Numbered from the stretch's first letter, positions 17,856-26,204 are shown. The stretch: DNA of 64,000 bases from Solirubrobacterales bacterium (GCA_027449125.1 DAIDME010000089.1:62001-126000); one strand, 5' to 3'. Translations and numbers: made by a program. The notes: generated from the sequence alone by a model not told the origin.

Positions 17856-18128
17856 TCAGTTGACCGCCTTCTTGAGGGCCGCCCCGGCGCTGAACTTCGG
17901 CACCTTGGTCGCGGCAATGCTGATCTTCTCACCCGTGGCGGGATTGCGTCCCTCACGCGCGGCGCGCTCAGACACGCTGAACTTGCCAAACCCTGAGAAG
18001 ACCACGTCGCTGCCCCGCTTGAGGGCATCTTCGATCGTCGCGAGTACCGCATCGACCGCCTCCGAGGCGTCCTTCTTGCTCAGACCGGCACGGTCAGCGA
18101 CCTGGTCGATGAACTCAGCCTTTGTCAC
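17856..18128 (-). CDS. hup: HU-family DNA-binding protein
   Basis: Small histone-like nucleoid protein of 90 aa with the complete HU fold: MTKAEFIDQVADRAGLS, FSGFGKFSV, and the beta-arm tip GRNPATGEKI that intercalates DNA at the Pro. It lacks the long Lys/Ala-rich C-terminal tail of mycobacterial HupB. The start is GTG, with a strong ribosome site (GAAGGAGGAA) 5-6 bases upstream, which decides the start. Confidence 0.97.
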   Translation of the reverse strand: MTKAEFIDQVADRAGLSKKDASEAVDAVLATIEDALKRGSDVVFSGFGKFSVSERAAREGRNPATGEKISIAATKVPKFSAGAALKKAVN

Positions 18129-18267
18129 TTCTTTCCTCCTTCGAGGTGGTAGGAAGCGCCGAAGCTAACACGATTTGCGGACGTTTCGGGGGAATTGGAC
18201 GCTTTTGCCACCTGGAGGGCCGGGCGTCCGGCGTGCGTCCAACCGCCGCGGATGGCATGCTCGGGGC

Positions 18268-18408
18268 GTGCGACTGAAGCGCCTGGCATGGTTGGTCACG
18301 ACCCTCGGCTGCCTGCTGGCGGCCCTGGTGGTGTTCCTGCGCGGCGACGACGGCTACGCCGCGGTCGCCGTCGCGGTGGCGCTGTCAGCCGCCATAAACC
18401 TCTTCTGA
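18268..18408 (+). CDS. Small membrane protein, hypothetical
   Basis: A 46-aa product starting VRLKRLAWLVTTLG with two short hydrophobic helices separated by RGDDGY. The GTG at 18268 is preceded by GGGG but no strong ribosome site. It stands alone between divergent HU and the convergent CDF transporter, whose stop is 22 bases away. Small two-helix proteins like this are common and no function can be read. It may be a chance frame, although its hydrophobic pattern is coherent. Confidence 0.45.
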   Translation: MRLKRLAWLVTTLGCLLAALVVFLRGDDGYAAVAVAVALSAAINLF

Positions 18409-18430
18409 GCGGCCGGCGGCGCGGCTGCCG

Positions 18431-19321
18431 TCACTGCTCGTGCAGCGACCGCTGGCCGGGGCGCAGACGGTCCTCCGGCTCCAGGTGGATCAGCACGTCC
18501 GCGCCGCCGAGCGCGGTGGCGATCGTGTCCTGCAGCTCGTGCGCCACGCGGTGGGCCTGCTCGAGCGTCGTGCCGCGACGAAACTGGAGGTGCACGTCCA
18601 CGTAGCGCTTCGAGCCGCTGCGCCGCGTGCGCAGCTGGTGAAAGCCGATCACAGCATCGTCGCTCAGCGCCTCGATCGCCCCAGTGATCGCGCGCGTCTC
18701 AACAACCGGAAGCGACTGATCCATCAGCACGCCGCCGGCTCGCACCAGCAACCGGACCCCGGTGACGACGATCGACGCGGCCACGAGCAGCGCCGCGGCG
18801 GGGTCGATCCACTGCGCGCCGGTGGTCTTCACGAGCACCAGCGCAACCAGCACGACCAGTGAGCTCACGGCATCCGTACGCAGGTGGGCCGCGTCCCCCT
18901 CCAGCGCGGGCGAGCCGGTGCGGCGTCCCCCCCGAGCCACCACGGAGGAGACGAGGAGGTTGGCGACAGCCGAGAAGGCGATCACGCCGATCCCGACTCC
19001 GAGCAGCTGTGTGTGGCCGCCGTTGATCAGCCTCCGCACCGCCTCGAAGGCGATCACGACCGAGCCCACGAGGATCAGGATGGCCTCGAAGGCGGCCGCC
19101 AGGTTCTCGACCTTCTCGTGCCCGTAACTGTGGCGCTCGTCGGCGGGCTCGTCCGCCACCCGCACCGACACGAGGGCCACGAGCGAGGCGACCAGGTCGA
19201 TGCTGGAGTGGACCGCCTCGGTGAGGATCGCGACCGAGGCGGTGAGCGTGCCGGCGACGACCTTCAGCAGGATCAGCGCCGTGTTGGAGGCGACCGACAG
19301 GCTGGCCGTCCGCTGTTTCAT
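18431..19321 (-). CDS. Cation diffusion facilitator (CDF) family transporter
   Basis: Six-helix metal/proton antiporter of 296 aa with a C-terminal cytoplasmic domain. Metal-site patterns are seen in TM2 (ILTEAVHSSIDLVAS) and TM5 (GDAAHLRTDAVSSLVVLV); the second reads HLRTD, giving the HxxxD half-site. The histidine-rich loop between TM4 and TM5 found in zinc transporters is missing, and instead there is a short GGRRTGSP stretch, closer to Fe/Mn or generic CDF members. Metal specificity is therefore open. Its start is 12 bases from the rdgB stop, in the same direction, so it may end the rph-rdgB operon. Confidence 0.9.
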   Translation of the reverse strand: MKQRTASLSVASNTALILLKVVAGTLTASVAILTEAVHSSIDLVASLVALVSVRVADEPADERHSYGHEKVENLAAAFEAILILVGSVVIAFEAVRRLINGGHTQLLGVGIGVIAFSAVANLLVSSVVARGGRRTGSPALEGDAAHLRTDAVSSLVVLVALVLVKTTGAQWIDPAAALLVAASIVVTGVRLLVRAGGVLMDQSLPVVETRAITGAIEALSDDAVIGFHQLRTRRSGSKRYVDVHLQFRRGTTLEQAHRVAHELQDTIATALGGADVLIHLEPEDRLRPGQRSLHEQ

Positions 19322-19333
19322 CGCGCCCCCCGC

Positions 19334-19966
19334 CTACCGACTCGATCCGTCTCGCCCGGGGCTCGATCCGTCTCGCCCGGGGCTCGATCCGCCGCGCTCG
19401 GCGAGGTACCAGCGCGCGAACTCTCCCACAGCCGCGGCCCGGTGGCTGATCGCATCCTTCTCGGCGCCGGAGAGCTCGGCCATGGTGCGCCCCGGGTCGG
19501 TATCGGGCACGAACACCGGGTCATAGCCGAAGCCGCCGAGCCCCCGGGCGCCGGCCGCCATGCGGCCGGCGCACTCGCCGCGGAAGACGCGCTCGAGCGG
19601 GCCATCCACGAACGCCAGCGCGCACACGTAGCGCAGCTGACTGCCGGGCGGCGCCTCGCCGATCAGCTTTTCCAGGTTCTGCGCATCGGTCGCGTGCTCA
19701 CCGGCGTAGCGGGCCGAGCGCACACCCGGCCGGCCGCCGAGCGCAAGGGCCTCGATGCCCGAGTCGTCGGCGATCACGGGGCGGCCCAGCTGGGCCGCCG
19801 CGGCGCGCGCCTTGATCAGCGCGTTGGCGGCGTAGTCCTCGCCGTCCTCGGGCGGCAGCGACACCGCTCGCGGAATCCCCGTCAGCGTGACATGGAGCGG
19901 CGCCAGCAGCCGCTGCAGCTCGGCGATCTTGTGGCGGTTACGGGTTGCGAGCGTCAGCTCAGGCAT
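19334..19966 (-). CDS. rdgB: XTP/dITP diphosphohydrolase (RdgB/HAM1)
   Basis: House-cleaning pyrophosphatase of 210 aa removing ITP, dITP and XTP. It has the start [15 protein letters not shown], the metal-binding [15 protein letters not shown] and the GFGYDPVF loop with HRAAA after SGAEKDAIS. After the normal C-terminus the frame runs through a 21-bp tandem repeat, adding the heptad SSPGRDG twice. The ATG overlaps the rph stop by 8 bases, a conserved rph-rdgB linkage. Confidence 0.93.
   Translation of the reverse strand: MPELTLATRNRHKIAELQRLLAPLHVTLTGIPRAVSLPPEDGEDYAANALIKARAAAAQLGRPVIADDSGIEALALGGRPGVRSARYAGEHATDAQNLEKLIGEAPPGSQLRYVCALAFVDGPLERVFRGECAGRMAAGARGLGGFGYDPVFVPDTDPGRTMAELSGAEKDAISHRAAAVGEFARWYLAERGGSSPGRDGSSPGRDGSSR
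19341..19391. repeat. 21-bp tandem repeat in the 3' end of rdgB
   Basis: Two perfect 21-bp copies (19341-19361 and 19362-19382) and a partial third (19383-19391). Because the unit is a multiple of three it adds in-frame heptads (SSPGRDG) to the RdgB tail, and copy number could change by slippage without frameshift. Confidence 0.9.
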
Positions 19967-20705
19967 CGCCGTGAGAGACCTGGCCGTCCTGCACCGCCGC
20001 GCTCTGCGCGGCTCGCAGGGCAACCACACCAGCCTCGGCCAGAATCAGCAGGCGATCCAGGTGGGCACGCGACAGCGGCGTGCGCTCCGCGGTCGCCTGG
20101 ACCTCGACCAGACCACCGTCGCCGGTCATCACCACGTTGGCATCCACCTCCGCACGGGAGTCCTCGGCGTAGTCCAGGTCGAGCAGCGGCTGCCCGTCCA
20201 GGACGCCCGCGGAAATGGCCGCGACGCTGCCGTTGAGCGGGCTGCGCGCGATCTTGCCCTCGCGCAGCAGGCGCGCGACGGCCAGCTCCAGCGCAACCAT
20301 GCCGCCGGTGATGGAGGCGCAGCGCGTACCACCGTCGGCCTGCAGCACGTCACAGTCGACGTAGATCGTGCGCTCACCGAGCGCCGCGAAGTCGACCACA
20401 CCGCGCAGCGAGCGGCCGATCAGCCGCTGGATCTCAACCGAGCGGCCGTCCGCCCTGCCGCTCGCGACGTCTCGCTGCTTGCGCTCACCGGTCGAAGCGG
20501 GCAGCATCGCGTATTCGGCCGTGACCCAGCCGCGTCCCCTGCCGGCCAGCCAGCGGGGCACGCTCTCCTGCACCGATGCGGTGCAGATGACCCTGGTCTC
20601 GCCGATCGAGATCAGCGCGGAACCGGAGGCGGTGCGCACGAAACCCGGCTCGATCGTCACCGGTCTGAGCGCGTCGGCGGCGCGTCCGTAGCTTCGCTCA
20701 CTCAT
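19959..20705 (-). CDS. rph: Ribonuclease PH
   Basis: Phosphorolytic 3'-5' exoribonuclease of 248 aa that trims tRNA 3' ends. Diagnostic segments are [18 protein letters not shown] near residue 28, [39 protein letters not shown]-like sequence (here [10 protein letters not shown]) with the phosphate-binding arginines, and [16 protein letters not shown]. The ATG at 20705 begins MSERSYGRA, the normal N-terminus. Start follows the HDAC-like gene by 10 bases; overlap with rdgB suggests coupling. Confidence 0.96.
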   Translation of the reverse strand: MSERSYGRAADALRPVTIEPGFVRTASGSALISIGETRVICTASVQESVPRWLAGRGRGWVTAEYAMLPASTGERKQRDVASGRADGRSVEIQRLIGRSLRGVVDFAALGERTIYVDCDVLQADGGTRCASITGGMVALELAVARLLREGKIARSPLNGSVAAISAGVLDGQPLLDLDYAEDSRAEVDANVVMTGDGGLVEVQATAERTPLSRAHLDRLLILAEAGVVALRAAQSAAVQDGQVSHGDA

Positions 20706-20715
20706 CGCCCTGAGC

Positions 20716-21768
20716 TTACGGCTCGCGCGCGACGGTGGCCACTCCGGGCCACAGCTCAGACAGCCGCTCCTGGGCCTCGAGCGCCAGCGGGTGCACCGCG
20801 AGCGTCGCGAGCAGCGCGTCCGGCGAGGCCGGCGCGGCAGCCAGCGTCTGCATCGTGAGCGCCACGCAGCGGGCGAGCGCATCAACCGCGTACCCGCCTT
20901 CCAACACACCCCCCACGGGCACGCCGAGCTCGTGGCCAAGGTCGCGCACCAGAGCCGCCATCGCGCCGAAGCCGGCATCGGAGACCCTGCAGTCCGCCAG
21001 CGGATCGTCGGCGTGGGCGTCGTAGCCGGCGCTGACCAGCACGAGCTGGGGACGGTAGGAGCGCGCCAGCGGCACGGCCACATCGCGCACCAGCGAGACG
21101 AAGGTCTCGTCTCCCGCCCCCGCCGGCACCGGCAGGTTGATCGTGTAGCCGTAGCCACGCCCGGAACCCAGCTCGTAGGCGGCGCCGCTGCCCGGGTACA
21201 GGGGCGACTGGTGGATCGAGACCAGCAGGACCGCGTCGGTCTCCCAGAAGATCTCGCTGGTGCCGTTGCCGTGGTGCACGTCCCAGTCCAGAACCAGGAC
21301 GCGTTCGAGTCCCAGCTCGGCAAGCGCATGCCGGGCAGCCACGGCGACGTTGTTGAACAGGCAGAATCCCATCGCACGGTTCGCGGTCGCGTGGTGGCCC
21401 GGCGGTCGGTGGGCGCTGAAGCCGACCTGGCCGGAGCCGCCGGCCACGAGGCGCCGCGCGAGCTCCACGGCGCCCCCGCAGGCGTGCAGCGCCGCCTCCA
21501 GCGAGCCCGAGCTGACGACGGTGTCGGGGTCGAGCTGGGCGCCGCCCGCCTGCACCGCGCGGGCGATCCGATCGATGTGCGCGGCCTGGTGAACCCGCTC
21601 CAACTCGGCACGGCTCACAGGCGGCGAGCTGACGGTGCTGTACCCGCACCAACCACACGCGCGAAGTGTCGACTCAACCGCCTGGATGCGCGCCGCGCTC
21701 TCTGGGTGAGCGCCGGTGTCGTGCCCCTGGGAGGCGATGTGCGAGAGGAAGACGGGCGCGCTCGCCAT
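20716..21768 (-). CDS. Histone deacetylase-family amidohydrolase (AcuC/polyamine deacetylase type)
   Basis: Zinc-dependent deacetylase of 350 aa. The pocket motifs are complete: RPPGHHA (catalytic His pair, about residue 133), [10 protein letters not shown] (zinc Asp/His, about 170) and [13 protein letters not shown] (second zinc Asp, about 256). Bacterial relatives deacetylate acetyl-CoA synthetase, acetylpolyamines or related small amides; nothing in the context selects one. ATG 21768 is preferred to an in-frame TTG at 21786. It leads a run with rph and rdgB. Confidence 0.88.
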   Translation of the reverse strand: MASAPVFLSHIASQGHDTGAHPESAARIQAVESTLRACGWCGYSTVSSPPVSRAELERVHQAAHIDRIARAVQAGGAQLDPDTVVSSGSLEAALHACGGAVELARRLVAGGSGQVGFSAHRPPGHHATANRAMGFCLFNNVAVAARHALAELGLERVLVLDWDVHHGNGTSEIFWETDAVLLVSIHQSPLYPGSGAAYELGSGRGYGYTINLPVPAGAGDETFVSLVRDVAVPLARSYRPQLVLVSAGYDAHADDPLADCRVSDAGFGAMAALVRDLGHELGVPVGGVLEGGYAVDALARCVALTMQTLAAAPASPDALLATLAVHPLALEAQERLSELWPGVATVAREP

Positions 21769-21895
21769 CCCCCGATACCCTACCAACGGATGCCATCGAC
21801 ACCTGCGCGGCGGTGGCGATACGGCGGTTCTTCAGCGGTCGCGATACCCTTGGGCGTGGACCGGACTGAAGGGGCCGAAAAGGAGTTGTCGTCGC

Positions 21896-22336
21896 ATGTA
21901 CACCTTCAGTCGCGCGATCTACCGCGAACTCTGTGCCGAGATCGTGGAGGACTCGGCTGAGCATCCGCACGCCAATCACGAACGAGTCCTGCGGGCCTGC
22001 GAAGCGGCGGTCGAGCGGCTCGCCACCGACAGGCATTACTTCGCGCGGCCGGCGCGGACGCTGTTCTCCGACATACGCGTCTACTTTCCGATAACCGCGC
22101 AGGGCCGGGTCTGGCGGGTGGTCGAGCGCTACATGGGCGTCGCCGACGAGTTCCTGCGCAGCCAGGAGCCGAGCCCGTTCGACATCAACGGCAATCCGGT
22201 TCAGTGCCGGGCGAGCACGCGCAAGGGCACGCAGTGCCAGCGCACGCCCCTGCCCCACAACGGTTACTGCCCCTCCCACCAGCACCTGGCCGAAACCGAG
22301 GAACTGGGCACGTACGAGGAGCTCGAGGCTGCCTGA
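21896..22336 (+). CDS. Conserved hypothetical protein with C-terminal zinc-knuckle-like motif
   Basis: A 146-aa protein. Residues 1-95 are predicted helical and hydrophilic, without a family I recognise. The C-terminal part has four spaced metal-ligand candidates: CRAS-TRKGTQC, then GYCPSHQH, i.e. Cys-x8-Cys-x11-Cys-x2-His. This TRKGTxC pattern is the signature of a small zinc domain (DUF5763-like) seen in many phage and bacterial proteins. ATG at 21896 was chosen because AAAGGAG lies about 8 bases upstream. It is divergent from the HDAC gene. Confidence 0.65.
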   Translation: MYTFSRAIYRELCAEIVEDSAEHPHANHERVLRACEAAVERLATDRHYFARPARTLFSDIRVYFPITAQGRVWRVVERYMGVADEFLRSQEPSPFDINGNPVQCRASTRKGTQCQRTPLPHNGYCPSHQHLAETEELGTYEELEAA

Positions 22337-22409
22337 AGCGCGCGATCTTCGCGGGGGCTCGCGGCGGCGTCCCGAGGCTGGGCGGGGTAGCGCAGATTTC
22401 CGACCCGAT

Positions 22410-22438
22410 TTGGCGATTCTGTGAATCGCGCATAGAAT
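22410..22438 (+). promoter_or_regulatory. Sigma70-type promoter of the DUF1802 gene with palindrome in the spacer
   Basis: TTGGCG (22410-22415), a 17-base spacer and TAGAAT (22433-22438) form a near-consensus promoter. The spacer contains the palindrome CGATTC-TGT-GAATCG, a possible repressor or activator site. The transcript would have a leader of about 65 bases and lacks a clear Shine-Dalgarno before the ATG at 22510. Confidence 0.5.
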
Positions 22439-22509
22439 CGGTCGGCGTCCGCCGTGTCGGTCTGCGACGGGCTTCCATCCCAACCCTGACCACCTGACGA
22501 ACATCAACA

Positions 22510-23142
22510 ATGCCGATTGCTTTCAAAGAATGGGCGGTCACCGTCCGCGCGCTCGCTGAGGGAGAGCAGCTGCTGACGCTCCGCAAGGGCGGTGTCCGCG
22601 AACCGGACAAGCACTTCCAGCTGGAGCATGACCGTTTCTTTCTGTACCCCACGTTTGACCATCAGCGCACCGACCTGGTGCGCGAGTCGCACCGCCCGGA
22701 GCTAGCCCGGGCACTGGAGGAGGGGGTCTGGAGCGACGGCGAACCGTCCGCGGCAGCGATGCTGCGCGGCGTTCACATAAGCCAACCGGACCGTGTGCGC
22801 ATCCGCGCCTGGGCCGAGGTGGCCGCTCACTACACGATCACCGACCGTCGCGCCGTTGACGCGCTCACACCGTTTCACGTGTGGACGGCCGACTACGCGG
22901 AGCAGCGCTTCGACTGGAAGCGCCGCCACCCGCTGCACGTGGTGGTGCTCCGCACCCATCGCATCCCGAGACCGGTCACGGTCAAGGTCCGCGACGAGTA
23001 CGGCGGCTGCCGCTCCTGGCTCGAGATCACGCGTGACCTGCCGTTCGAGGGAACGCCGGTGCTCTCCGACGAGGAGTTCGAGCGCGCGTCGGAAGAGATC
23101 GCGGCGATCGCGGCCGGTGACCGCCAGCCGGTCCTAGTCTGA
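22510..23142 (+). CDS. DUF1802 family protein
   Basis: A 210-aa cytoplasmic protein. The N-terminus FKEWAVTVRALAEGEQLLTLRKGG and the later FFLYPTFDHQ are the conserved hallmarks of DUF1802; a second conserved block follows near RRHPLHVVVLRTHRIPRPV. The biochemical role of this family is unknown to me. It has its own promoter and ends facing the minus-strand cysteine module across a strong hairpin. Confidence 0.75.
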   Translation: MPIAFKEWAVTVRALAEGEQLLTLRKGGVREPDKHFQLEHDRFFLYPTFDHQRTDLVRESHRPELARALEEGVWSDGEPSAAAMLRGVHISQPDRVRIRAWAEVAAHYTITDRRAVDALTPFHVWTADYAEQRFDWKRRHPLHVVVLRTHRIPRPVTVKVRDEYGGCRSWLEITRDLPFEGTPVLSDEEFERASEEIAAIAAGDRQPVLV

Positions 23143-23156
23143 GCGCAAGCTGTGAC

Positions 23157-23186
23157 CGCGGGGGTGGCCAGCGGGCCACCCCCGCG
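23157..23186. terminator. Bidirectional hairpin between the DUF1802 gene and the mec gene
   Basis: A perfect 13-bp GC stem (23157-23169 with 23174-23186) with an AGCG loop lies in the 76-base gap between converging genes. There is no U-tract, so it could be a hairpin-only terminator or an mRNA 3'-end stabiliser. It contains the GGCCAGCGGGCC core repeated elsewhere in the window (copy 3). Confidence 0.6.
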
Positions 23187-23218
23187 AGCCACAGGCGCCC
23201 GGCGCGGCAGCCGGGTGC

Positions 23219-23611
23219 TCAGACCACGGTGAGCGCAGACTCCTGCACCTCGCCGCCGCGAATCGTGTAGGCGCGCAGCTCCGGCTGCGGCGTGGCGGTC
23301 CCGACGATCGCGTAGAGCGAGTCCGGGTAGAAGGCCAGGTTGATGTCCGTCTGCGACGGGTAGGGAGCGCTGCGTGTGTGCGAGTGGTAGATGATGCCCG
23401 GCTCGAGACCCGCGTCGTCGATGCGCATCATCGCCCGATAGAGCTCGCCGCTGTCCATCTCGTAGCGCAGCGGGCTGTGGGCCGTGTTCTCCATGCGGAT
23501 CACCTCGACGGCCTCGCCAGCGCGGCAGGCGACCAGGCCGCAGCACTCGTCGGGGGCGTCGGCGAGCGCGTGCGCGACGATCTCGTCGTGCAGCGTGCGT
23601 GAGATCCTCAT
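23219..23611 (-). CDS. mec: JAMM/MPN metallopeptidase, Mec-like CysO-cysteine hydrolase
   Basis: Zinc metallopeptidase of 130 aa. The JAMM motif is complete: Glu in the N-terminal DECCGLV region, then YHSHTRSAPYPSQTD, supplying His-x-His and Asp. In Mycobacterium tuberculosis the homologue Mec releases cysteine from the CysO-cysteine adduct. Here it sits 25 bases downstream of cysM and in the same cluster as cysO and the activating enzyme, which supports the same role. A further possible job is removal of the extra C-terminal Arg of CysO. ATG at 23611 begins MRISRTLHDE. Confidence 0.85.
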   Translation of the reverse strand: MRISRTLHDEIVAHALADAPDECCGLVACRAGEAVEVIRMENTAHSPLRYEMDSGELYRAMMRIDDAGLEPGIIYHSHTRSAPYPSQTDINLAFYPDSLYAIVGTATPQPELRAYTIRGGEVQESALTVV

Positions 23612-23636
23612 CGCAGGCCGCGCCTCACGCCTCGCG

Positions 23637-24605
23637 CTACCACCAGACGGTGGAGTCGAGGTTCTCCAGCTCGTCCAGCGGGCGCGTGTAGATGCCCGAG
23701 GAGAAGTACTTGCTGCCGTCGTCACAGGCGATGAACACCACGTTGCCCTCGTCGAGCTCGCTGGCGATCCTGACCGCGACGCGTGCGATCGCGCCCGTCG
23801 ATACGCCCACGAACAGCTGCTCCTCGTCGAGCAGCCTGCGTGTCCAGGTGATCGCGTCGCGATTGGTGACGAAGATCTTGCGGTCCAGCAGCGAGAGGTC
23901 GATGATCGGCGGGATGAAGCCGTCGTCGAGCGAGCGCAGCCCCTGCACGGGCTCACCCTGCATGGGCTCGGCGGCGACGATCTTGACCTTGTCGCCGAAC
24001 TCCTCCTTGAGCCTGCGGCCGTTGCCCATCAGCGTCCCGCCGGTCCCGAGGCCCGCCACGAAGGCACTCACCTCGTCGAGCTCTTCGAGGATCTCGAGCG
24101 CCGTGCCGTTGTAGTGGGCGTTCGGGTTGGCCTCGTTGCCGTACTGGTAGGGCATGTAGTGGTCGGGGTGCTTGGCCGCCAGGTCGAGCGCCATCTCGAC
24201 GGCCCCGTTTGAGCCCTTGGCGCCCTCCGAGTAGACGATCTCGGCGCCGTACATCCGCAGCAGCTCGGTCCGCTCCGGGGTCACGTTGTCGGGCATCACG
24301 ACCTTGAGCCTGTAGCCCTTGCGCGCGCAGATCATCGCCAGCGAGATCCCGGTGTTGCCCGAGGTCGGCTCCAGCACCGTCTGACCTGGCCGGATCAGGC
24401 CCTTCTCCTCGGCGTCGAGGATCAGGGCGCGCCCGACCCGATCCTTCACCGATCCGGTCGGATTGCGCGACTCGAGCTTGACCCAGAGGCGCACCCCGGG
24501 CTTGGGGCTGAGACTCTTGAGCTCGACAAGCGGCGTGTGGCCGATCGCGTCGATGATGTCGCCGTAGCGTCCACCGCAGGGCTTGTTGGCCAGGTTCGGT
24601 GCCAT
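23637..24605 (-). CDS. cysM: Cysteine synthase, CysM-like (CysO/thiocarboxylate-dependent)
   Basis: PLP fold-type II beta-replacement enzyme of 322 aa. The PLP lysine is in ESRNPTGSVKDR (about residue 52), the substrate loop is PTSGNTGISLAM, and the phosphate cup reads GTGGTLMGNGR. Adjacent cysO, mec and activating-enzyme genes indicate the thiocarboxylate route, in which CysM joins CysO-SH with an activated serine (O-phosphoserine in mycobacteria). Whether this enzyme prefers O-phosphoserine or O-acetylserine cannot be judged by eye. Promoter and ATG are so close that the mRNA is probably leaderless. Confidence 0.9.
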   Translation of the reverse strand: MAPNLANKPCGGRYGDIIDAIGHTPLVELKSLSPKPGVRLWVKLESRNPTGSVKDRVGRALILDAEEKGLIRPGQTVLEPTSGNTGISLAMICARKGYRLKVVMPDNVTPERTELLRMYGAEIVYSEGAKGSNGAVEMALDLAAKHPDHYMPYQYGNEANPNAHYNGTALEILEELDEVSAFVAGLGTGGTLMGNGRRLKEEFGDKVKIVAAEPMQGEPVQGLRSLDDGFIPPIIDLSLLDRKIFVTNRDAITWTRRLLDEEQLFVGVSTGAIARVAVRIASELDEGNVVFIACDDGSKYFSSGIYTRPLDELENLDSTVWW

Positions 24606-24607
24606 CG

Positions 24608-24625
24608 CTTTACTTAGTGTAGTAG
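24608..24625 (-). promoter_or_regulatory. cysM promoter/operator motif
   Basis: On the minus strand CTACTACACTAAGTAAAG, with -10-like TACACT (24621-24616). It is identical at 15 of 18 bases to the motif upstream of the rhodanese-ThiF gene and shares 12 invariant positions with that and trxB. It places the transcription start about 4-5 bases before the ATG. Confidence 0.55.
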
Positions 24626-24651
24626 CGCGCGGCGGATCTCTGCCGGCGTCG

Positions 24652-24927
24652 CTAGCGGCCGCCGGCCATCGCTGGGAGGATCACCAGCGTGTCGCCGTCG
24701 CCGACGGCCGTGTCGAGCCCGTCGAGGACCCGCACATCCTCGTCGTTCAGATAGACGTTCACGTAGCGGTTCAACGCTCCGTCGGCGTTGAAGAGCTGCG
24801 TCTGGGTGTCGGGGTGCTCGTCCACCACGGACCGCAGGACCTCGCCGACGCTGGTGCCGGTGGCGCTGATCTCGCGCTGGCCGCCCACGGCGGCCCGCAG
24901 CACGGGTGGGATACGAATTGTGGCCAT
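24652..24927 (-). CDS. cysO: CysO-like ubiquitin-fold sulfur carrier protein
   Basis: A 91-aa MoaD/ThiS-fold protein. The N-terminus MATIRIPPVLRAAVGG and the end VILPAMAGGR match mycobacterial CysO, which however ends in a free Gly-Gly. Here an Arg follows the Gly-Gly, so the C-terminus must be trimmed before it can be adenylated and thiocarboxylated. The activating enzyme lies just upstream and the JAMM peptidase (mec) is in the same cluster, a likely processing protease. The stop codon TAG follows the CGC Arg codon directly. Confidence 0.9.
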   Translation of the reverse strand: MATIRIPPVLRAAVGGQREISATGTSVGEVLRSVVDEHPDTQTQLFNADGALNRYVNVYLNDEDVRVLDGLDTAVGDGDTLVILPAMAGGR

Positions 24928-24990
24928 GTCTGTTCTCTTGGTTCCTTTTGTCTGGTCTGTGGAGCTTAGGCGACGACGCCGGCGCTCACG

Positions 24991-26172
24991 CTAGTGAACG
25001 CCTGCGCAGAACGCCTCGTAGTCGGGGAAGACGCCCATCTCCTCGTCGCCGATCTCGTCGGGGTCGCGCGAGCAGATCGGGCAGTCGGGGTCGCGGCGGA
25101 TCTTGACCTCGTCCATCGTCGCGCCCAGCGCGTCGTACATGAGCAGGCGGCCAATCGCGGGGCTGCCGACGTCGAGGATCAGTTTGATCACCTCGGTGGC
25201 CTGCAGGAGCCCCATCGTTCCCGGCAGGACGCCCAGCACGCCGTTGGCACCGCAGGAGGGCGCCAGCTCCGCCGGCGGCGGGACCGGGAACAGGCACCGG
25301 TAGCACGGGCCCTCGTATGGCTTGAAAACCGACAGCTGGCCGTCAAAGCCGAGAATCGCCGCCGAGACGACCGGGATCCGCAGGCGCACCGACGCGTCGT
25401 TGAGCAGGTAACGCGTGGGGAAGTTGTCCAGGCCGTCGACGACGACGTCGTAGCCGGCGAGGATCTCCATGATGTTCTCGGACCCGAGGCGGAGCCTGTG
25501 CTTGACGACCCGTACGTCCGGGTTGAGGGCGTTGATCGTCTGCTCGGCGGAATCGACCTTGGCGACGCCGACACGCTCGCTGTTGTGGATCACCTGGCGC
25601 TGGAGGTTCGAGAGATCCACGACGTCGTCGTCCACGATCCCGAGCGTGCCCACACCGGCCGCCGCCAGGTAGAGCGCCGCCGGCGAGCCGAGACCGCCGG
25701 CGCCGAGCAGCAGGACCTTGGCGTCGAGCAGCTTCTGCTGGCCCTCTGCGCCGACCTCGTTCAGCAGCAGGTGTCGCGAGTACCGTTCACGCTGCTCGGC
25801 GCTCATCACGCGCGGAACCTCGACCTCGTGGCCGCGATCCTTCCAGAGTGTGAAGCCGCCGGTCATCGAGCTGACGCGCTCGTATCCGAGGTCGTCGATC
25901 AGAGTCCGCGCGGCCCACGCCGATCGCACTCCAGAGGCGCAGTAGAGGATCACGTGTGCCGACTTGTCGGGCACCACGGACTCGATCCTCGTCTCCAGGT
26001 GGCTCTTGGGCACGTGGTGCGCCCCCGGGATGTGGCCGGCGGCCCGTTCGTCGTCCTGACGCACGTCGATCACGACGGCGCCGGCGCGCCGCAGCTCGTG
26101 CACATCGGACGGATCGACCTCTTCGATCCGGCTCTTGATCTGACGAAGCACCTCGGCTCCAGACGGGCTCAT
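24991..26172 (-). CDS. Rhodanese-ThiF/MoeB-type CysO-activating enzyme (MoeZ-like, domains swapped)
   Basis: A 393-aa fusion. Residues 1-105 form a rhodanese domain with the active-site loop LYCASGVRS. Residues 120-393 form an E1-like adenylyltransferase: nucleotide loop LLLGAGGLGSPAALYLA, the conserved Cys in PSCGANGVLG, and zinc Cys pairs CYRC and CPIC. It should adenylate CysO's C-terminus and transfer sulfur. Mycobacterial MoeZ has the opposite order (adenylyltransferase first). The start has a good ribosome site (GAGGAG, 7 bases before ATG). It may also serve thiamine or molybdopterin carriers. Confidence 0.9.
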   Translation of the reverse strand: MSPSGAEVLRQIKSRIEEVDPSDVHELRRAGAVVIDVRQDDERAAGHIPGAHHVPKSHLETRIESVVPDKSAHVILYCASGVRSAWAARTLIDDLGYERVSSMTGGFTLWKDRGHEVEVPRVMSAEQRERYSRHLLLNEVGAEGQQKLLDAKVLLLGAGGLGSPAALYLAAAGVGTLGIVDDDVVDLSNLQRQVIHNSERVGVAKVDSAEQTINALNPDVRVVKHRLRLGSENIMEILAGYDVVVDGLDNFPTRYLLNDASVRLRIPVVSAAILGFDGQLSVFKPYEGPCYRCLFPVPPPAELAPSCGANGVLGVLPGTMGLLQATEVIKLILDVGSPAIGRLLMYDALGATMDEVKIRRDPDCPICSRDPDEIGDEEMGVFPDYEAFCAGVH

Positions 26173-26204
26173 CGAAAACTCCTCAAAAACAGTCGGGTTT
26201 TGTG

